From: JAXHUK01 sp034189725
GTDB taxonomy: Bacteria > Chloroflexota > Dehalococcoidia > SZUA-161
Direction of reading: 5' to 3'
DNA length: 23,732 nucleotides
Assembly: GCA_034189725.1 (NCBI GenBank)
Contig: JAXHUK010000001.1
Coordinates: 1 to 23,732, forward strand
Shown here: in pieces, positions 1 to 7,572 of the stretch
Numbering within the stretch: the first letter of the stretch is position 1
Layout of the letters: the number at the start of each line of letters is the position of its first letter
Program-made: the position numbers and the translations under genes
Notes under the pieces: model-generated
Database searches by the model: none
What the model saw: only the letters and a program-made list of their open reading frames with translations
What the model was told of the DNA's origin: nothing

Positions 1-460
1 CGTTCCCCGTGCCGCACCACTCATCGGGATGTTCATGTTCGGGAATCTGATGAGGGAGTGTGGAGTCGTGGAGCGATTGGCAGGAGCAGCTCAAAACGAG
101 TTGATGAATATAGTCACGATCCTGTTGGGGATCACGGTTGGCTCTACCATGGTAGCGGACAACTTCTTCACCTTGAGCACGATAGCTGTCTTTGCTCTGG
201 GTATTGTAGCATTTGTCACAGCGACTGCGGCGGGTGTGCTTCTGGGTAAGCTGATGAATATGATCTCCGGAGGGAAGATTAATCCGATGATTGGGGCTGC
301 CGGGGTATCTGCGGTACCCATGGCGGCACGTGTGGTGCAGAAAATGGCATCCGACGAAGATCCCTCCAATTTCATCCTTATGCATGCGATGGGGCCCAAC
401 GTGGCTGGAGCTATCGGTGCGGCAGTGGCCGGTGGCGTGCTGCTTTCCCTGGTAAACTAA
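1..460 (+). CDS. Sodium ion-translocating decarboxylase beta subunit, C-terminal part (partial)
   Basis: The gene enters from the left edge; its reading frame starts at base 2 and gives 152 residues up to TAA. The visible sequence runs PLIGMFMFGNLMRECGVV, NELMNIVTILLGITVGSTM, GGKINPMIGAAGVSAVPMAARV and HAMGPNVAGAIGAAVAGG. These stretches match the C-terminal membrane part of the OadB/GcdB/MmdB family. In that family the integral-membrane beta subunit decarboxylates a carboxybiotin carrier and couples this to Na+ export. At least three hydrophobic segments are visible. Full-length members have about 370-430 residues, so more than half lies outside the window. The substrate (oxaloacetate, methylmalonyl-CoA or glutaconyl-CoA) cannot be decided here, because the alpha and biotin-carrier subunits are not in view. 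The next gene is nearly 400 bp away with its own promoter-like site, so this is probably the last gene of its operon. Confidence 0.9.
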   Translation, partial: VPRAAPLIGMFMFGNLMRECGVVERLAGAAQNELMNIVTILLGITVGSTMVADNFFTLSTIAVFALGIVAFVTATAAGVLLGKLMNMISGGKINPMIGAAGVSAVPMAARVVQKMASDEDPSNFILMHAMGPNVAGAIGAAVAGGVLLSLVN

Positions 461-854
461 GCTGCATTTTCTGATATCGCCGCATCATATCCATTCTTTT
501 TCTTCAAGCTTGGCATAACTGCAGAATTCCCCAAATTCGTGGATTGTGTAGCAAAGGTTTACAGGTGTCTTTGCGAGGAGCGAAGTGCTGGCACTAACGT
601 AAAAATCCGTGATTTGATTGTTAGCACCCGTGAGTGGACCTTCAAACCTGCACTCACAGATTAAGCATTCTCAGGTCATCTTGACATGCCCTTCTTATAT
701 TGATAGAGTGACAACGCATAATTGCAGAACACTATCGATGCCAATGCCTCGTGAGTTCTCTCCTGATAGGTGATTGTATCATTGTCGTTGTGTGAACCCA
801 CGGATCCATTTTCGAAAAGAATAGAGGAATTGCATTCTCTGTGAGGTAGCTGCG
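461..854. other. Intergenic region between decarboxylase and amidase genes
   Basis: About 390 bp without a convincing gene on either strand. Near 566-594 there is a GCGAGGAGCGAAG-containing stretch that resembles a fragment of a dispersed intergenic repeat; this is recognition by eye only. A good sigma-70-type promoter follows at 681-709. The rest would be 5' leader of the amidase transcript, and I see no clear riboswitch or terminator in it. Confidence 0.5.
681..709 (+). promoter_or_regulatory. Predicted promoter for the amidase gene
   Basis: TTGACA at 681-686 (perfect -35 consensus), a 17-nt spacer, then TAGAGT at 704-709 (4 of 6 matches to TATAAT). The expected start is near 716, giving a leader of about 140 nt before the amidase ATG at 855. 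Confidence 0.55.
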
Positions 855-2252
855 ATGACATCCCTGGACATTTGCTGGATGACTGCTACGGAGTTATCCA
901 GAGCGATTAGTGAAAAAGAGCTTTCACCGGTGGATGTGGTTAAAGCCATTCTTGAACGCATAGAGGTCATAAATCCCAAGATAAATGCTTATGTGACAGT
1001 GAATGCTGATTTGGCCATCGAGGCGGCGAAGCAAGCTGAGGATGCTGTAATGAAAAACGAGGCCGTGGGGCCTCTTCACGGGGTGCCGGTTTCCATCAAG
1101 GACCTGATCTTTACCAAGGACATGCGCACTACTATGGGTAGCAGGTTGATGGAACATTTTATTCCTGAGGAAGATGCTGTCGCCGTTGCCCGTTTGAAAG
1201 AAGCTGGTGCTATTGTCCTGGGTAAGACTAACACATCGGAGTTTGGTTTAAAAACGCTGACTGATAACCTGGTCTTTGGTGTCACCCGCAATCCCTGGTG
1301 CCTGGAGAGGACCTGCGGCGGCTCCAGTGGTGGGGCGGCGGCCGCCGTGGCCAGCGGGCTAGGCCCGCTGGCAGTTGGAACAGATGGTGGGGGATCGATA
1401 CGCATTCCTTCGAGCTGCTGTGGCGTTTTCGGTCTCAAACCACAGTTTGGTCGTATTCCCCGTTATCCGGCATTTCCCACTTCATCAATCCTGGTTCACG
1501 AGGGGACGATAACCCGAACAGTTGAAGACGCGGCTCTGATGCTCAATACTATAGTAGGCTACCATTGGGGTGATAGTTGCTCAGTGCCAGCCCCTTGTGG
1601 CAGCTTCGCTGACACACTGGGGGGAGGGGTAAAAGGGCTCAAGATAGCATGGAGCCCTGATCTGGAGTATGCTGCTGTGGATCCTGAGATCAGGGAAGTG
1701 TGTGAGCATGCGGCAAAGAAGTTCATTGATATGGGGGCGGAGGTGGAGAAGGCGACCCCTGGTTTAAGCAATCCACAGGTTTACATTGAGAGTATTTTTC
1801 GTGCTGATATGCTGGCAACACTTTCAGTCTTTGGCTCTGTGGATCAGATAGTTGATAAGCTTGACCCGCTCACAGCAAAAACGCTGCACCTGGCGAGCCA
1901 GATGAAGGCTAGCGATTATGCAAGGGCAATAATCGCCAGGCAAGAGCTTTCAAGTAAGATGGGCAAGTTTTTCCAAACCTATGACCTGCTATTGACCCCA
2001 ACCCTTACCGAGCCTCCCCCATGTGTAGATTTTATAGAGCCACTGGGCTTTCTGGGCTGGATGTCTTTCACGAACCCTTTCAACTTTACTGGTCAGCCAG
2101 CGGCATCTATCCCTGCTGGATGGACTAAGGATGGCCTTCCTATTGGCCTGCAGATTGTAGGTAGAGCCTACGATGAAGCCACAGTTCTCCAAGCGGCGGC
2201 CGCCTTTGAGAAAGCTTCTCCCTGGAAACATGTAACACCACCACTGGATTAG
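855..2252 (+). CDS. Amidase-signature family hydrolase
   Basis: A 465-residue cytoplasmic hydrolase of the amidase signature (AS) family, which cleaves amide bonds with a Ser-cisSer-Lys triad. The triad can be placed: Lys82 in PVSIKDL, cis-Ser157 in CGGSSGG, and nucleophile Ser181 in GTDGGGSIRIP. The Lys-to-nucleophile spacing of 99 and Ser-to-Ser spacing of 24 match GatA and FAAH. The C-terminal AS features FTGQPAASIPAGWTKDGLPIGLQIVG are also present. Length is normal for the family. ATG 855 is preceded by GAGG at 843-846, a reasonable ribosome binding site. GatB and GatC are absent nearby and the active-site loop reads GTDGGGS rather than GatA's usual GSDTGGS, so I favour a stand-alone amidase over the Glu-tRNA(Gln) amidotransferase subunit. 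The substrate cannot be predicted. It is monocistronic by spacing. Confidence 0.88.
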   Translation: MTSLDICWMTATELSRAISEKELSPVDVVKAILERIEVINPKINAYVTVNADLAIEAAKQAEDAVMKNEAVGPLHGVPVSIKDLIFTKDMRTTMGSRLMEHFIPEEDAVAVARLKEAGAIVLGKTNTSEFGLKTLTDNLVFGVTRNPWCLERTCGGSSGGAAAAVASGLGPLAVGTDGGGSIRIPSSCCGVFGLKPQFGRIPRYPAFPTSSILVHEGTITRTVEDAALMLNTIVGYHWGDSCSVPAPCGSFADTLGGGVKGLKIAWSPDLEYAAVDPEIREVCEHAAKKFIDMGAEVEKATPGLSNPQVYIESIFRADMLATLSVFGSVDQIVDKLDPLTAKTLHLASQMKASDYARAIIARQELSSKMGKFFQTYDLLLTPTLTEPPPCVDFIEPLGFLGWMSFTNPFNFTGQPAASIPAGWTKDGLPIGLQIVGRAYDEATVLQAAAAFEKASPWKHVTPPLD

Positions 2253-2476
2253 CTCTGTTTGTTTGTTGTGGTACCGTAGCCTTTGGATTTCGTGCCTGTG
2301 TTGAAGTCGGCTGCCCCAGTCGTCTTAGGGAATGGGTGCTATGGTTATCTTCTTATTACCTTTGTAAGGTTCATCCCAGTACCTTTGTGGAGTTGTGAAG
2401 CGTAAGTATTTTTGCTATCATTTTCGCTAATGAACATTTACAGTGATTTCAGTTTGGGGCACTCAGTGGTATAATC

Positions 2477-5203
2477 ATGGGAAAGTTGAAAGCTATATGC
2501 AGTGAAGATACAGGAGCACAATTCTCAGAGAATAACGTAGCGATGGATGACTGCATCTATAAATCAGAGGACGCAGAGGCTGACACACTGGCGGCTTGGG
2601 AAGTGCTGCAGGCGCGAGGTTGGGTAGCAGCGGCGGCTATTGAAGTAATGGCTGATGCGGTGGTGTTGATAGATAGTGACGGTAGAGCACGCTATGTTAA
2701 TAAGTCCTTTGAGAGGTTGCTTGGCTACGAAGAAGGCGAAGTGGTTCTTTCTGCTTCTGCTAATTTGTCAGAGTACGTTAAATCCACGGATAGGGAGAAG
2801 TTTCAGGAAATTGTACAAAAAGCGACGCGTGGTGAGGGTATTGATTCCCTGGATTCGAGTGTTATGAGTAAAGGCGGGGATGAGATTCCCGTCAGCATTT
2901 CGATCTCAGTGATACAGGATGTTAAGGGTGACCCTGATATCGTAGTTGCTGTGATACGGGATGAAACTAAACGTAAGAGAGCAGAAGAACAGATTTTACT
3001 TGCCGAGGAACGATACAGGACTATTTTCGAGAACTCAGCTATTGCTATAACTGTGACTGATGATAAGGAAAGGATAATTTCCTGGAACAAGTTTGCCGAG
3101 GTTCTTATGGGCATGGATAGGGATGACCTCTATATGCGAAATGTGAGCACGCTCTATCCCGAAGAGGAATGGAAAATTATACGGGCCCATAATGTGAGAC
3201 GAAGGGGCATGCAACATCACCTGGAGACCAGAATTATTCGAAAGGATGGAGAGACCATTGAGGTTGACCTCTCTCTGAGTGTGCTCAGAGGGACGGATGG
3301 AACGGTGGTTGGTTCTATCGGAATAATCGCAGACATCACTGAACGCAAGAGGGTGCAGGAGCAACTGCGATTGGCTGAGGCGGAATACAGGACTATTTTT
3401 GAGAACTCAGCCGTTGCCATCACAGTAACTGATGAGAACGAAAACATAGTTTCCTGGAACAAGCTAGCTGAAGTTCTTTTGGGTATGGATAAGAATGATT
3501 TGTATATGAAACCTGTCAAAGAACTCTATCCGAAAGCGGAATGGAGAACGATACGATCACATAATGTGAGACAAAAGGGTATGCAATATCACCTGGAGAC
3601 CAGGATAATCAGAAAAGATCAGGAAGTCATTGATGTTGATCTATCCCTGAGCATGCTCGAAGGGGCAAATAACATAGTTGTCGGTTCAATCGGGATAATA
3701 ACCGACATAACGGAGCGTAAGCGGGCAGAAGATGAGTTGCGGCGTCAGGAAGAGTATTACAGGGCACTCATCGAGAGTTCTTCTGATGGTATTATGATTG
3801 TGAATGCTGATGGCACGTTGCGCTATCAAAGTCCGTCCGTGTATCGCATGTTAGGGTATAGAGCAATCGACCAAATAGGGAAGAACGTGTTCAGATTTAT
3901 TCACCCGGACGATATATCGAACGCAACTGAGGAGTTTGCCCGTTTGCTTAAAGATTCAAGTTATGTTTTACATACTGAGGGGCGCGTTCAACGTAAAGAT
4001 GGCTCCTGGATTATCTTCGAGGCCATTGGTAGTAACCTTCTCGATAATCCTGTCGTGGGTGGTATCATCATGAATTTACGTGATATTACCGAGCGAAAGC
4101 AGATGGAAGAACAGCAAGAAATGCTGCAGCTAGCCTACAAGGAGCAGAACGATATCCTCAGCGAGCTATATATTGACATACAGGTAGCGAACAATACATT
4201 ACAAGAGCGCAACAGGGAGATTGAGACGCTCTTTAATATCAGCGCCGCGGTGAGCCAAACACTCAATCTGGCAGACCTGCTGGACAAAGTGCTGGGAAAA
4301 GTATTGGAGGTGGTGGATATAAACGCTGGTGGGATATGGCTGCTTGATCAGAAAACGGATGAGTTGATTCTCAGGATACATCGTGGATTGTCTGCAGAGT
4401 TTGTAAAGATGATGGAGAGAGTAAAGATTGGGGAAGGCTTTACCGGTACGGCAGCGCGATTGCAAGAACCAGTGTTGGTGGAAGATGTATCCTTGGGTAC
4501 CATAGGAGCTAATGAGGTGGCAAAGAGCGAGGGGATTAGATCCCTGGCTGCTATACCGATTATGGTGAGAGATAGGGTCCTAGGGGTACTAAGTGTTGGT
4601 AGCCCTGTTTCTCGGGAATTTTTTGATCGCGAGGTTCAGTTACTGAGTACTGTTGTTACTCAAATAGGAGTGGCAATCGAGAATGCGCAACTCTACGAGC
4701 GTGCCTGGGAGCTCGCTTTCGTCGATGGATTGACCGGTCTTTACAACCGCCGTTATCTTATGGAGCAACTGGAGAGAGAGTTTGCACGTGCTCAAAGGGA
4801 TGACAGCGCTCTCTCTCTGATAATGATGGATATGGATGGATTGAAGGTTATAAACGATAACTATGGCCATCAGGAAGGTGACGTTTACCTGAGGGAGCTG
4901 GGGAGGATTATTAAAACAAACACGCGTGTTTCAGATGTTGCGGCCCGGTGGGGTGGGGACGAGTTTATGCTGCTGGCAACAGGATTGAGTAAAGAGGATG
5001 TGCTCACAGTTAGCGAGAGGATCAGGGTTCAAGCAGAGCGATGCAGGCTGAAGATAGCAGGCAAAAAAGTATCTATGAGCGTTAGTATCGGGGTAGTGTC
5101 ATATCCGACCGATGTTTCTGATGTTACAGGGTTTCTTCAAAGGGCAGATGAGGCAATGTACTGTGCGAAGAGAAGCGGTAAAAATCGTGTCTGTGTCTAT
5201 TAA
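2477..5203 (+). CDS. Four-PAS, GAF, GGDEF diguanylate cyclase
   Basis: A 908-residue cytoplasmic sensor enzyme predicted to make cyclic di-GMP from two GTP. Approximate order: PAS1 52-165, PAS2 176-293, PAS3 300-417, PAS4 424-541, a helical linker 541-580, GAF 585-735, GGDEF 745-908. The active-site motif GGDEF is intact at 826-830. The RxxD inhibitory site (Arg817, Asp820) sits five residues before it, so product feedback inhibition is expected. No membrane segment or EAL domain is seen. PAS2 and PAS3 are near-duplicates. The ATG at 2477 has no good Shine-Dalgarno, and TATAAT at 2470-2475 directly abuts it. If that is a real -10, the transcript would start just inside the gene and Met23 (2543) would be the true start; this is unresolved. 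pilT follows 23 bp later, so the two are probably co-transcribed. Confidence 0.92.
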   Translation: MGKLKAICSEDTGAQFSENNVAMDDCIYKSEDAEADTLAAWEVLQARGWVAAAAIEVMADAVVLIDSDGRARYVNKSFERLLGYEEGEVVLSASANLSEYVKSTDREKFQEIVQKATRGEGIDSLDSSVMSKGGDEIPVSISISVIQDVKGDPDIVVAVIRDETKRKRAEEQILLAEERYRTIFENSAIAITVTDDKERIISWNKFAEVLMGMDRDDLYMRNVSTLYPEEEWKIIRAHNVRRRGMQHHLETRIIRKDGETIEVDLSLSVLRGTDGTVVGSIGIIADITERKRVQEQLRLAEAEYRTIFENSAVAITVTDENENIVSWNKLAEVLLGMDKNDLYMKPVKELYPKAEWRTIRSHNVRQKGMQYHLETRIIRKDQEVIDVDLSLSMLEGANNIVVGSIGIITDITERKRAEDELRRQEEYYRALIESSSDGIMIVNADGTLRYQSPSVYRMLGYRAIDQIGKNVFRFIHPDDISNATEEFARLLKDSSYVLHTEGRVQRKDGSWIIFEAIGSNLLDNPVVGGIIMNLRDITERKQMEEQQEMLQLAYKEQNDILSELYIDIQVANNTLQERNREIETLFNISAAVSQTLNLADLLDKVLGKVLEVVDINAGGIWLLDQKTDELILRIHRGLSAEFVKMMERVKIGEGFTGTAARLQEPVLVEDVSLGTIGANEVAKSEGIRSLAAIPIMVRDRVLGVLSVGSPVSREFFDREVQLLSTVVTQIGVAIENAQLYERAWELAFVDGLTGLYNRRYLMEQLEREFARAQRDDSALSLIMMDMDGLKVINDNYGHQEGDVYLRELGRIIKTNTRVSDVAARWGGDEFMLLATGLSKEDVLTVSERIRVQAERCRLKIAGKKVSMSVSIGVVSYPTDVSDVTGFLQRADEAMYCAKRSGKNRVCVY
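3002..3745 (+). repeat. Tandem in-frame duplication of a PAS domain (two 372-bp units)
   Basis: Units 3002-3373 and 3374-3745 encode residues 176-299 and 300-423 of the diguanylate cyclase. Both carry YRTIFENSA, AITVTD, SWNK, LYM, HNVR, HLETRIIRKD, VDLSLS and VVGSIGII at the same spacing, with no length change. Stretches are also nearly identical in DNA, for example TACAGGACTATTTT. This indicates duplication of one PAS module inside this gene; the other two PAS domains are clearly diverged. Confidence 0.9.
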
Positions 5204-5226
5204 CACCTTGAGGGGAATTCACCTGC

Positions 5227-6282
5227 GTGGATATTGATGGGCTTTTGCGTCGGATGGTGGATGAAGGTGCATCGGATTTGCACCTGAGGGTGCCCAGTCG
5301 CCCTGTTATGCGCATTGATGGTGTCCTCAGGCAAATGGAGGACTATAGTGCGGTTGCCCCGGATGATGTGAGTCGGGCGCTCGCTCATATCGCCAGCGAG
5401 ACACAGAGAGAGAAGTTCTACGATGAGTTAGAACTGGATATGGCGTACAGTATTTCGGGGCTGTCTCGTTTCAGGGTAAATGCATTCTTTCAGCGTGGGA
5501 CTATTAGTCTCGCCATCCGGCAGGTGGCACTCAAAGTACCCACCTTGGATGAAATGGGACTGCCTGCAATATGTAAGTCCCTTGCTCTTAAAACAAAGGG
5601 CCTGGTACTGGTAACTGGCCCAACGGGAACTGGTAAATCCACCACCCTTGCTGGTATGATTAGCCACTTGAATAAGAACGACCGACGAAATGTGATTACC
5701 ATTGAAGATCCGATTGAGTTCATTCATCCGAATGACAAGTGTATTATCGCCCAGAGAGACCTTGGTGACGACACCAGGTCGTTTGCTGGTGCATTACGTC
5801 GTGCACTTCGGCAAGACCCTGATGTGATACTTGTCGGTGAGATGCGCGATTTAGATACGATTTCAACGGCAATGACTGCTGCGGAGACGGGGCATCTGGT
5901 ACTGAGTACGTTACACACCGCGAGTGCACCGCAGACTGTCGATCGTATAATCGATGTGTTTCCTGCGCATCAACAACATCAAATCCGTTTTCAATTATCT
6001 CTGGTGCTTGAGGGGGTGCTCTCGCAGCAGCTTTTGCCGCGAGCTGGGGGCAAGGGGCGAGTAGCTGCGTTCGAGATAATGGTTGGTACTGATGCGGTGC
6101 GCAATCTTATCAGAGAGGGCAGGACTGACCAGCTTCCGACGTATTTGCAGACGGGTAGGCAAAGTGGCATGCAGACCATGGACCAGGCGTTAACGGACCT
6201 GGTTAAAAGTGGTGCGATCATTACGGAGGAGGCTGTGAAAAGAAGCAGCAAGCCTTCTGAGATGCGTCACCTTAGTAATTAG
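5227..6282 (+). CDS. pilT: Type IV pilus retraction ATPase PilT
   Basis: A 351-residue hexameric ATPase of the secretion/pilus GspE-PilT superfamily, acting at the cytoplasmic base of type IV pili to depolymerise pilin and power twitching or DNA uptake. Visible motifs: Walker A GPTGTGKS (131-138), Asp box VITIEDPIEF (about 156-165), Walker B DVILVGEMRD with Glu205, and His box GHLVLSTLHT (222-231). The N-terminal stretch GASDLHLRVPSRPVMRIDG and the C-terminal NLIREGRT and MQTMDQAL are typical of PilT rather than PilB, which is longer and has an N-terminal extension. The start is GTG at 5227, preceded by GAGGGG about 11 nt upstream; no ATG fits the conserved N terminus. It lies 23 bp after the diguanylate cyclase gene. 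No other pilus genes are in the window. Confidence 0.93.
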   Translation: MDIDGLLRRMVDEGASDLHLRVPSRPVMRIDGVLRQMEDYSAVAPDDVSRALAHIASETQREKFYDELELDMAYSISGLSRFRVNAFFQRGTISLAIRQVALKVPTLDEMGLPAICKSLALKTKGLVLVTGPTGTGKSTTLAGMISHLNKNDRRNVITIEDPIEFIHPNDKCIIAQRDLGDDTRSFAGALRRALRQDPDVILVGEMRDLDTISTAMTAAETGHLVLSTLHTASAPQTVDRIIDVFPAHQQHQIRFQLSLVLEGVLSQQLLPRAGGKGRVAAFEIMVGTDAVRNLIREGRTDQLPTYLQTGRQSGMQTMDQALTDLVKSGAIITEEAVKRSSKPSEMRHLSN

Positions 6283-6370
6283 TGTAGTTCCTCGTTCCTT
6301 CACCTGGTTGCGTTAGACCACCTCGTTTTTACCTCCACCTGACAGGGAATGTTTTTGCTTCACCCTCAAG

Positions 6371-6400
6371 TTGACCACACGAGCGGAGATAGATTATAAT
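6371..6400 (+). promoter_or_regulatory. Predicted promoter of tRNA-Val
   Basis: TTGACC at 6371-6376, an 18-nt spacer, and a perfect TATAAT at 6395-6400. A start near 6407 would place about 87 nt of precursor ahead of the mature tRNA at 6494. Confidence 0.6.
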
Positions 6401-6493
6401 TCACTAGGGCATTTGTTTTTTGGGGGACACCCCGAGAAACTTTATAGCCTTGAGCTTGGTCCCCCCCTGATTATTGAATGCTGGTGGGCTCGT

Positions 6494-6569
6494 GGGCGGT
6501 TAGCTCAGTGGTTAGAGCGCTTGCTTCACACGCAAGAAGTCACAGGTTCAAATCCTGTACCGCCCACCA
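6494..6569 (+). tRNA. tRNA-Val (anticodon CAC)
   Basis: A 76-nt cloverleaf. Acceptor arms GGGCGGT and ACCGCCC pair perfectly over 7 bp. The D arm contains TAGCTCAGTGGTTAGAG, and the anticodon arm is CTTGC-TTCACAC-GCAAG with anticodon CAC, reading GUG valine codons. The T arm is CAGG-TTCAAAT-CCTG inside a 5-bp stem, with discriminator A and an encoded CCA at 6567-6569. No intron. An exact 21-bp copy of the anticodon arm lies about 1 kb downstream at 7521-7541. Confidence 0.97.
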
Positions 6570-6615
6570 TATCACACGAGTCGTGCCTGCCTCACGCTTC
6601 CCCGGCTATTGGAAC

Positions 6616-7365
6616 CTAGGTGAGTATAGCAGATTGGTTCTCCTGGAACGGGTGCGTTCGCAATACCAGTGAGAACAGAAACGGGTAGTTCTCTTTGAGG
6701 TGCTCGGCATAGCTCACCCACTCACTGGTGAGATGGTCATACAGCCTCTTGATATCACCAGCGATGTGCTCCAGGTCTGTGGCTGGCAGTTCGCTTATTG
6801 ATGCTCTCGCCTCAAGTTCCTCGTCGAGATGGGTTGTCGCCCATAGCAGGTCGGTAAAACGATCGTGCTCAAGGATATTGGGATTTGCCAGCAAGGAGAG
6901 AAGGAATCCCCGTTTCTGGTTGAGAAACTCCCGGAGCTCCCCGATGTTTACAGCGCGGTAATCCAGGTCAATATCGAGTTTGTGGGCGTACGCGGCAGCC
7001 TTGTGGAAATCCTTTTTCGTCCACGAAGCAGTAATATTGAGGTTCTGGGAGATTTCAGCTCGATTATTGGTATGCTGCAGGATGTCTCGAAGCAGATGAT
7101 TGCCAACCTCGATGAAAAAAGCTCCAACTACCATATTCAGTTTTTTTAACTTGGAGTGTTTCTCCCGATTGGCGAGTAAACGCTCCAGGATTATCACTAC
7201 CAGTAAGACCTCGATGGGCAGAAAGGCGAGGTCTCCGACCATGTAGATAAAGATATGATGAATATCATGGAATATGAGGTAGTGGATGAAATAGGTGATT
7301 GCCGAGAGTGCGATAAACGCGATCGCTACATAAAATACGAAAGAGAAACGCTTTACTGTGTTCAT
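6616..7365 (-). CDS. Two-TM membrane protein of unknown function
   Basis: A 249-residue protein without a recognised functional domain. The N terminus carries two hydrophobic helices, about residues 9-31 and 38-62, separated by a His-rich turn (FHDIHHIF). The remaining 187 residues are soluble and mostly helical (for example FTDLLWATTHLDEELEARASISELP). The charge pattern (Lys/Arg near Met1, and ERLLANREKHSKLKK after the second helix) suggests both ends lie in the cytoplasm. I recall similar uncharacterised two-helix proteins in anaerobic bacteria and methanogens, but I assign no function. ATG 7365 is preceded by AGGAA with normal spacing. The gene sits between tRNA-Val and a fragment of that tRNA, so it may have arrived with an integrating element. 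It could also read on from the operon to its right, but a 207-bp gap with hairpins makes that less likely. Confidence 0.75.
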   Translation of the reverse strand: MNTVKRFSFVFYVAIAFIALSAITYFIHYLIFHDIHHIFIYMVGDLAFLPIEVLLVVIILERLLANREKHSKLKKLNMVVGAFFIEVGNHLLRDILQHTNNRAEISQNLNITASWTKKDFHKAAAYAHKLDIDLDYRAVNIGELREFLNQKRGFLLSLLANPNILEHDRFTDLLWATTHLDEELEARASISELPATDLEHIAGDIKRLYDHLTSEWVSYAEHLKENYPFLFSLVLRTHPFQENQSAILT

Positions 7366-7393
7366 TGCTTATTCCTGAATAGATCTTACTTCT

Positions 7394-7480
7394 GTTTGTC
7401 CTGAGTCCTTTGATAAGCTCAGGACAGGCCTGTTGAAGGGCCGTTCATGGTGAGCTTGTCGAACCATGAACGTTGCTCAT
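7394..7480. repeat. Intergenic repeat with two hairpins
   Basis: Two inverted repeats lie side by side. TGTCCTGAG (7397-7405) pairs with CTCAGGACA (7418-7426). CGTTCATGGT (7442-7451) pairs with ACCATGAACG (7463-7472) around a GAGCTTGTCGA loop. The wording (CTCAGGACAGGCC, GAGCTTGTCGAACCATGAAC) resembles dispersed intergenic repeats I associate with Chloroflexota and other environmental genomes. Neither hairpin has a T-tract on either strand, so a simple intrinsic terminator is not supported. Confidence 0.7.
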
Positions 7481-7520
7481 CACTTCTACGTTCCTGATTC
7501 GATGGGGGATAACCACCCTT

Positions 7521-7541
7521 GAGCGCTTGCTTCACACGCAA
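7521..7541 (+). repeat. Fragment of tRNA-Val (anticodon arm), possible attachment-site remnant
   Basis: These 21 bp are identical to 6515-6535 of the tRNA-Val gene: the end of the D stem and nearly the whole anticodon stem-loop including CAC. Identity stops abruptly on both sides, and there is no acceptor or T arm, so this is not a tRNA gene. Direct repeats with a tRNA anticodon arm are typical of att sites used by tyrosine-recombinase elements. Confidence 0.7.
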
Positions 7542-7572
7542 AACTGAAATATCAGGGAGGCGTTACCGGATT

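Noticed and set aside
855..2252. Amidase gene as gatA
   Set aside because: No gatB or gatC nearby, and the nucleophile loop GTDGGGS differs from the usual GatA GSDTGGS; a generic amidase fits better, though GatA cannot be fully excluded without phylogeny.
7397..7472. Intrinsic terminator for the five-gene operon
   Set aside because: Hairpins are present, but neither strand has a following T-tract, and the sequence looks like a dispersed repeat.
7521..7541. Second tRNA-Val gene
   Set aside because: Only the anticodon arm matches; there is no acceptor stem, T arm or CCA.
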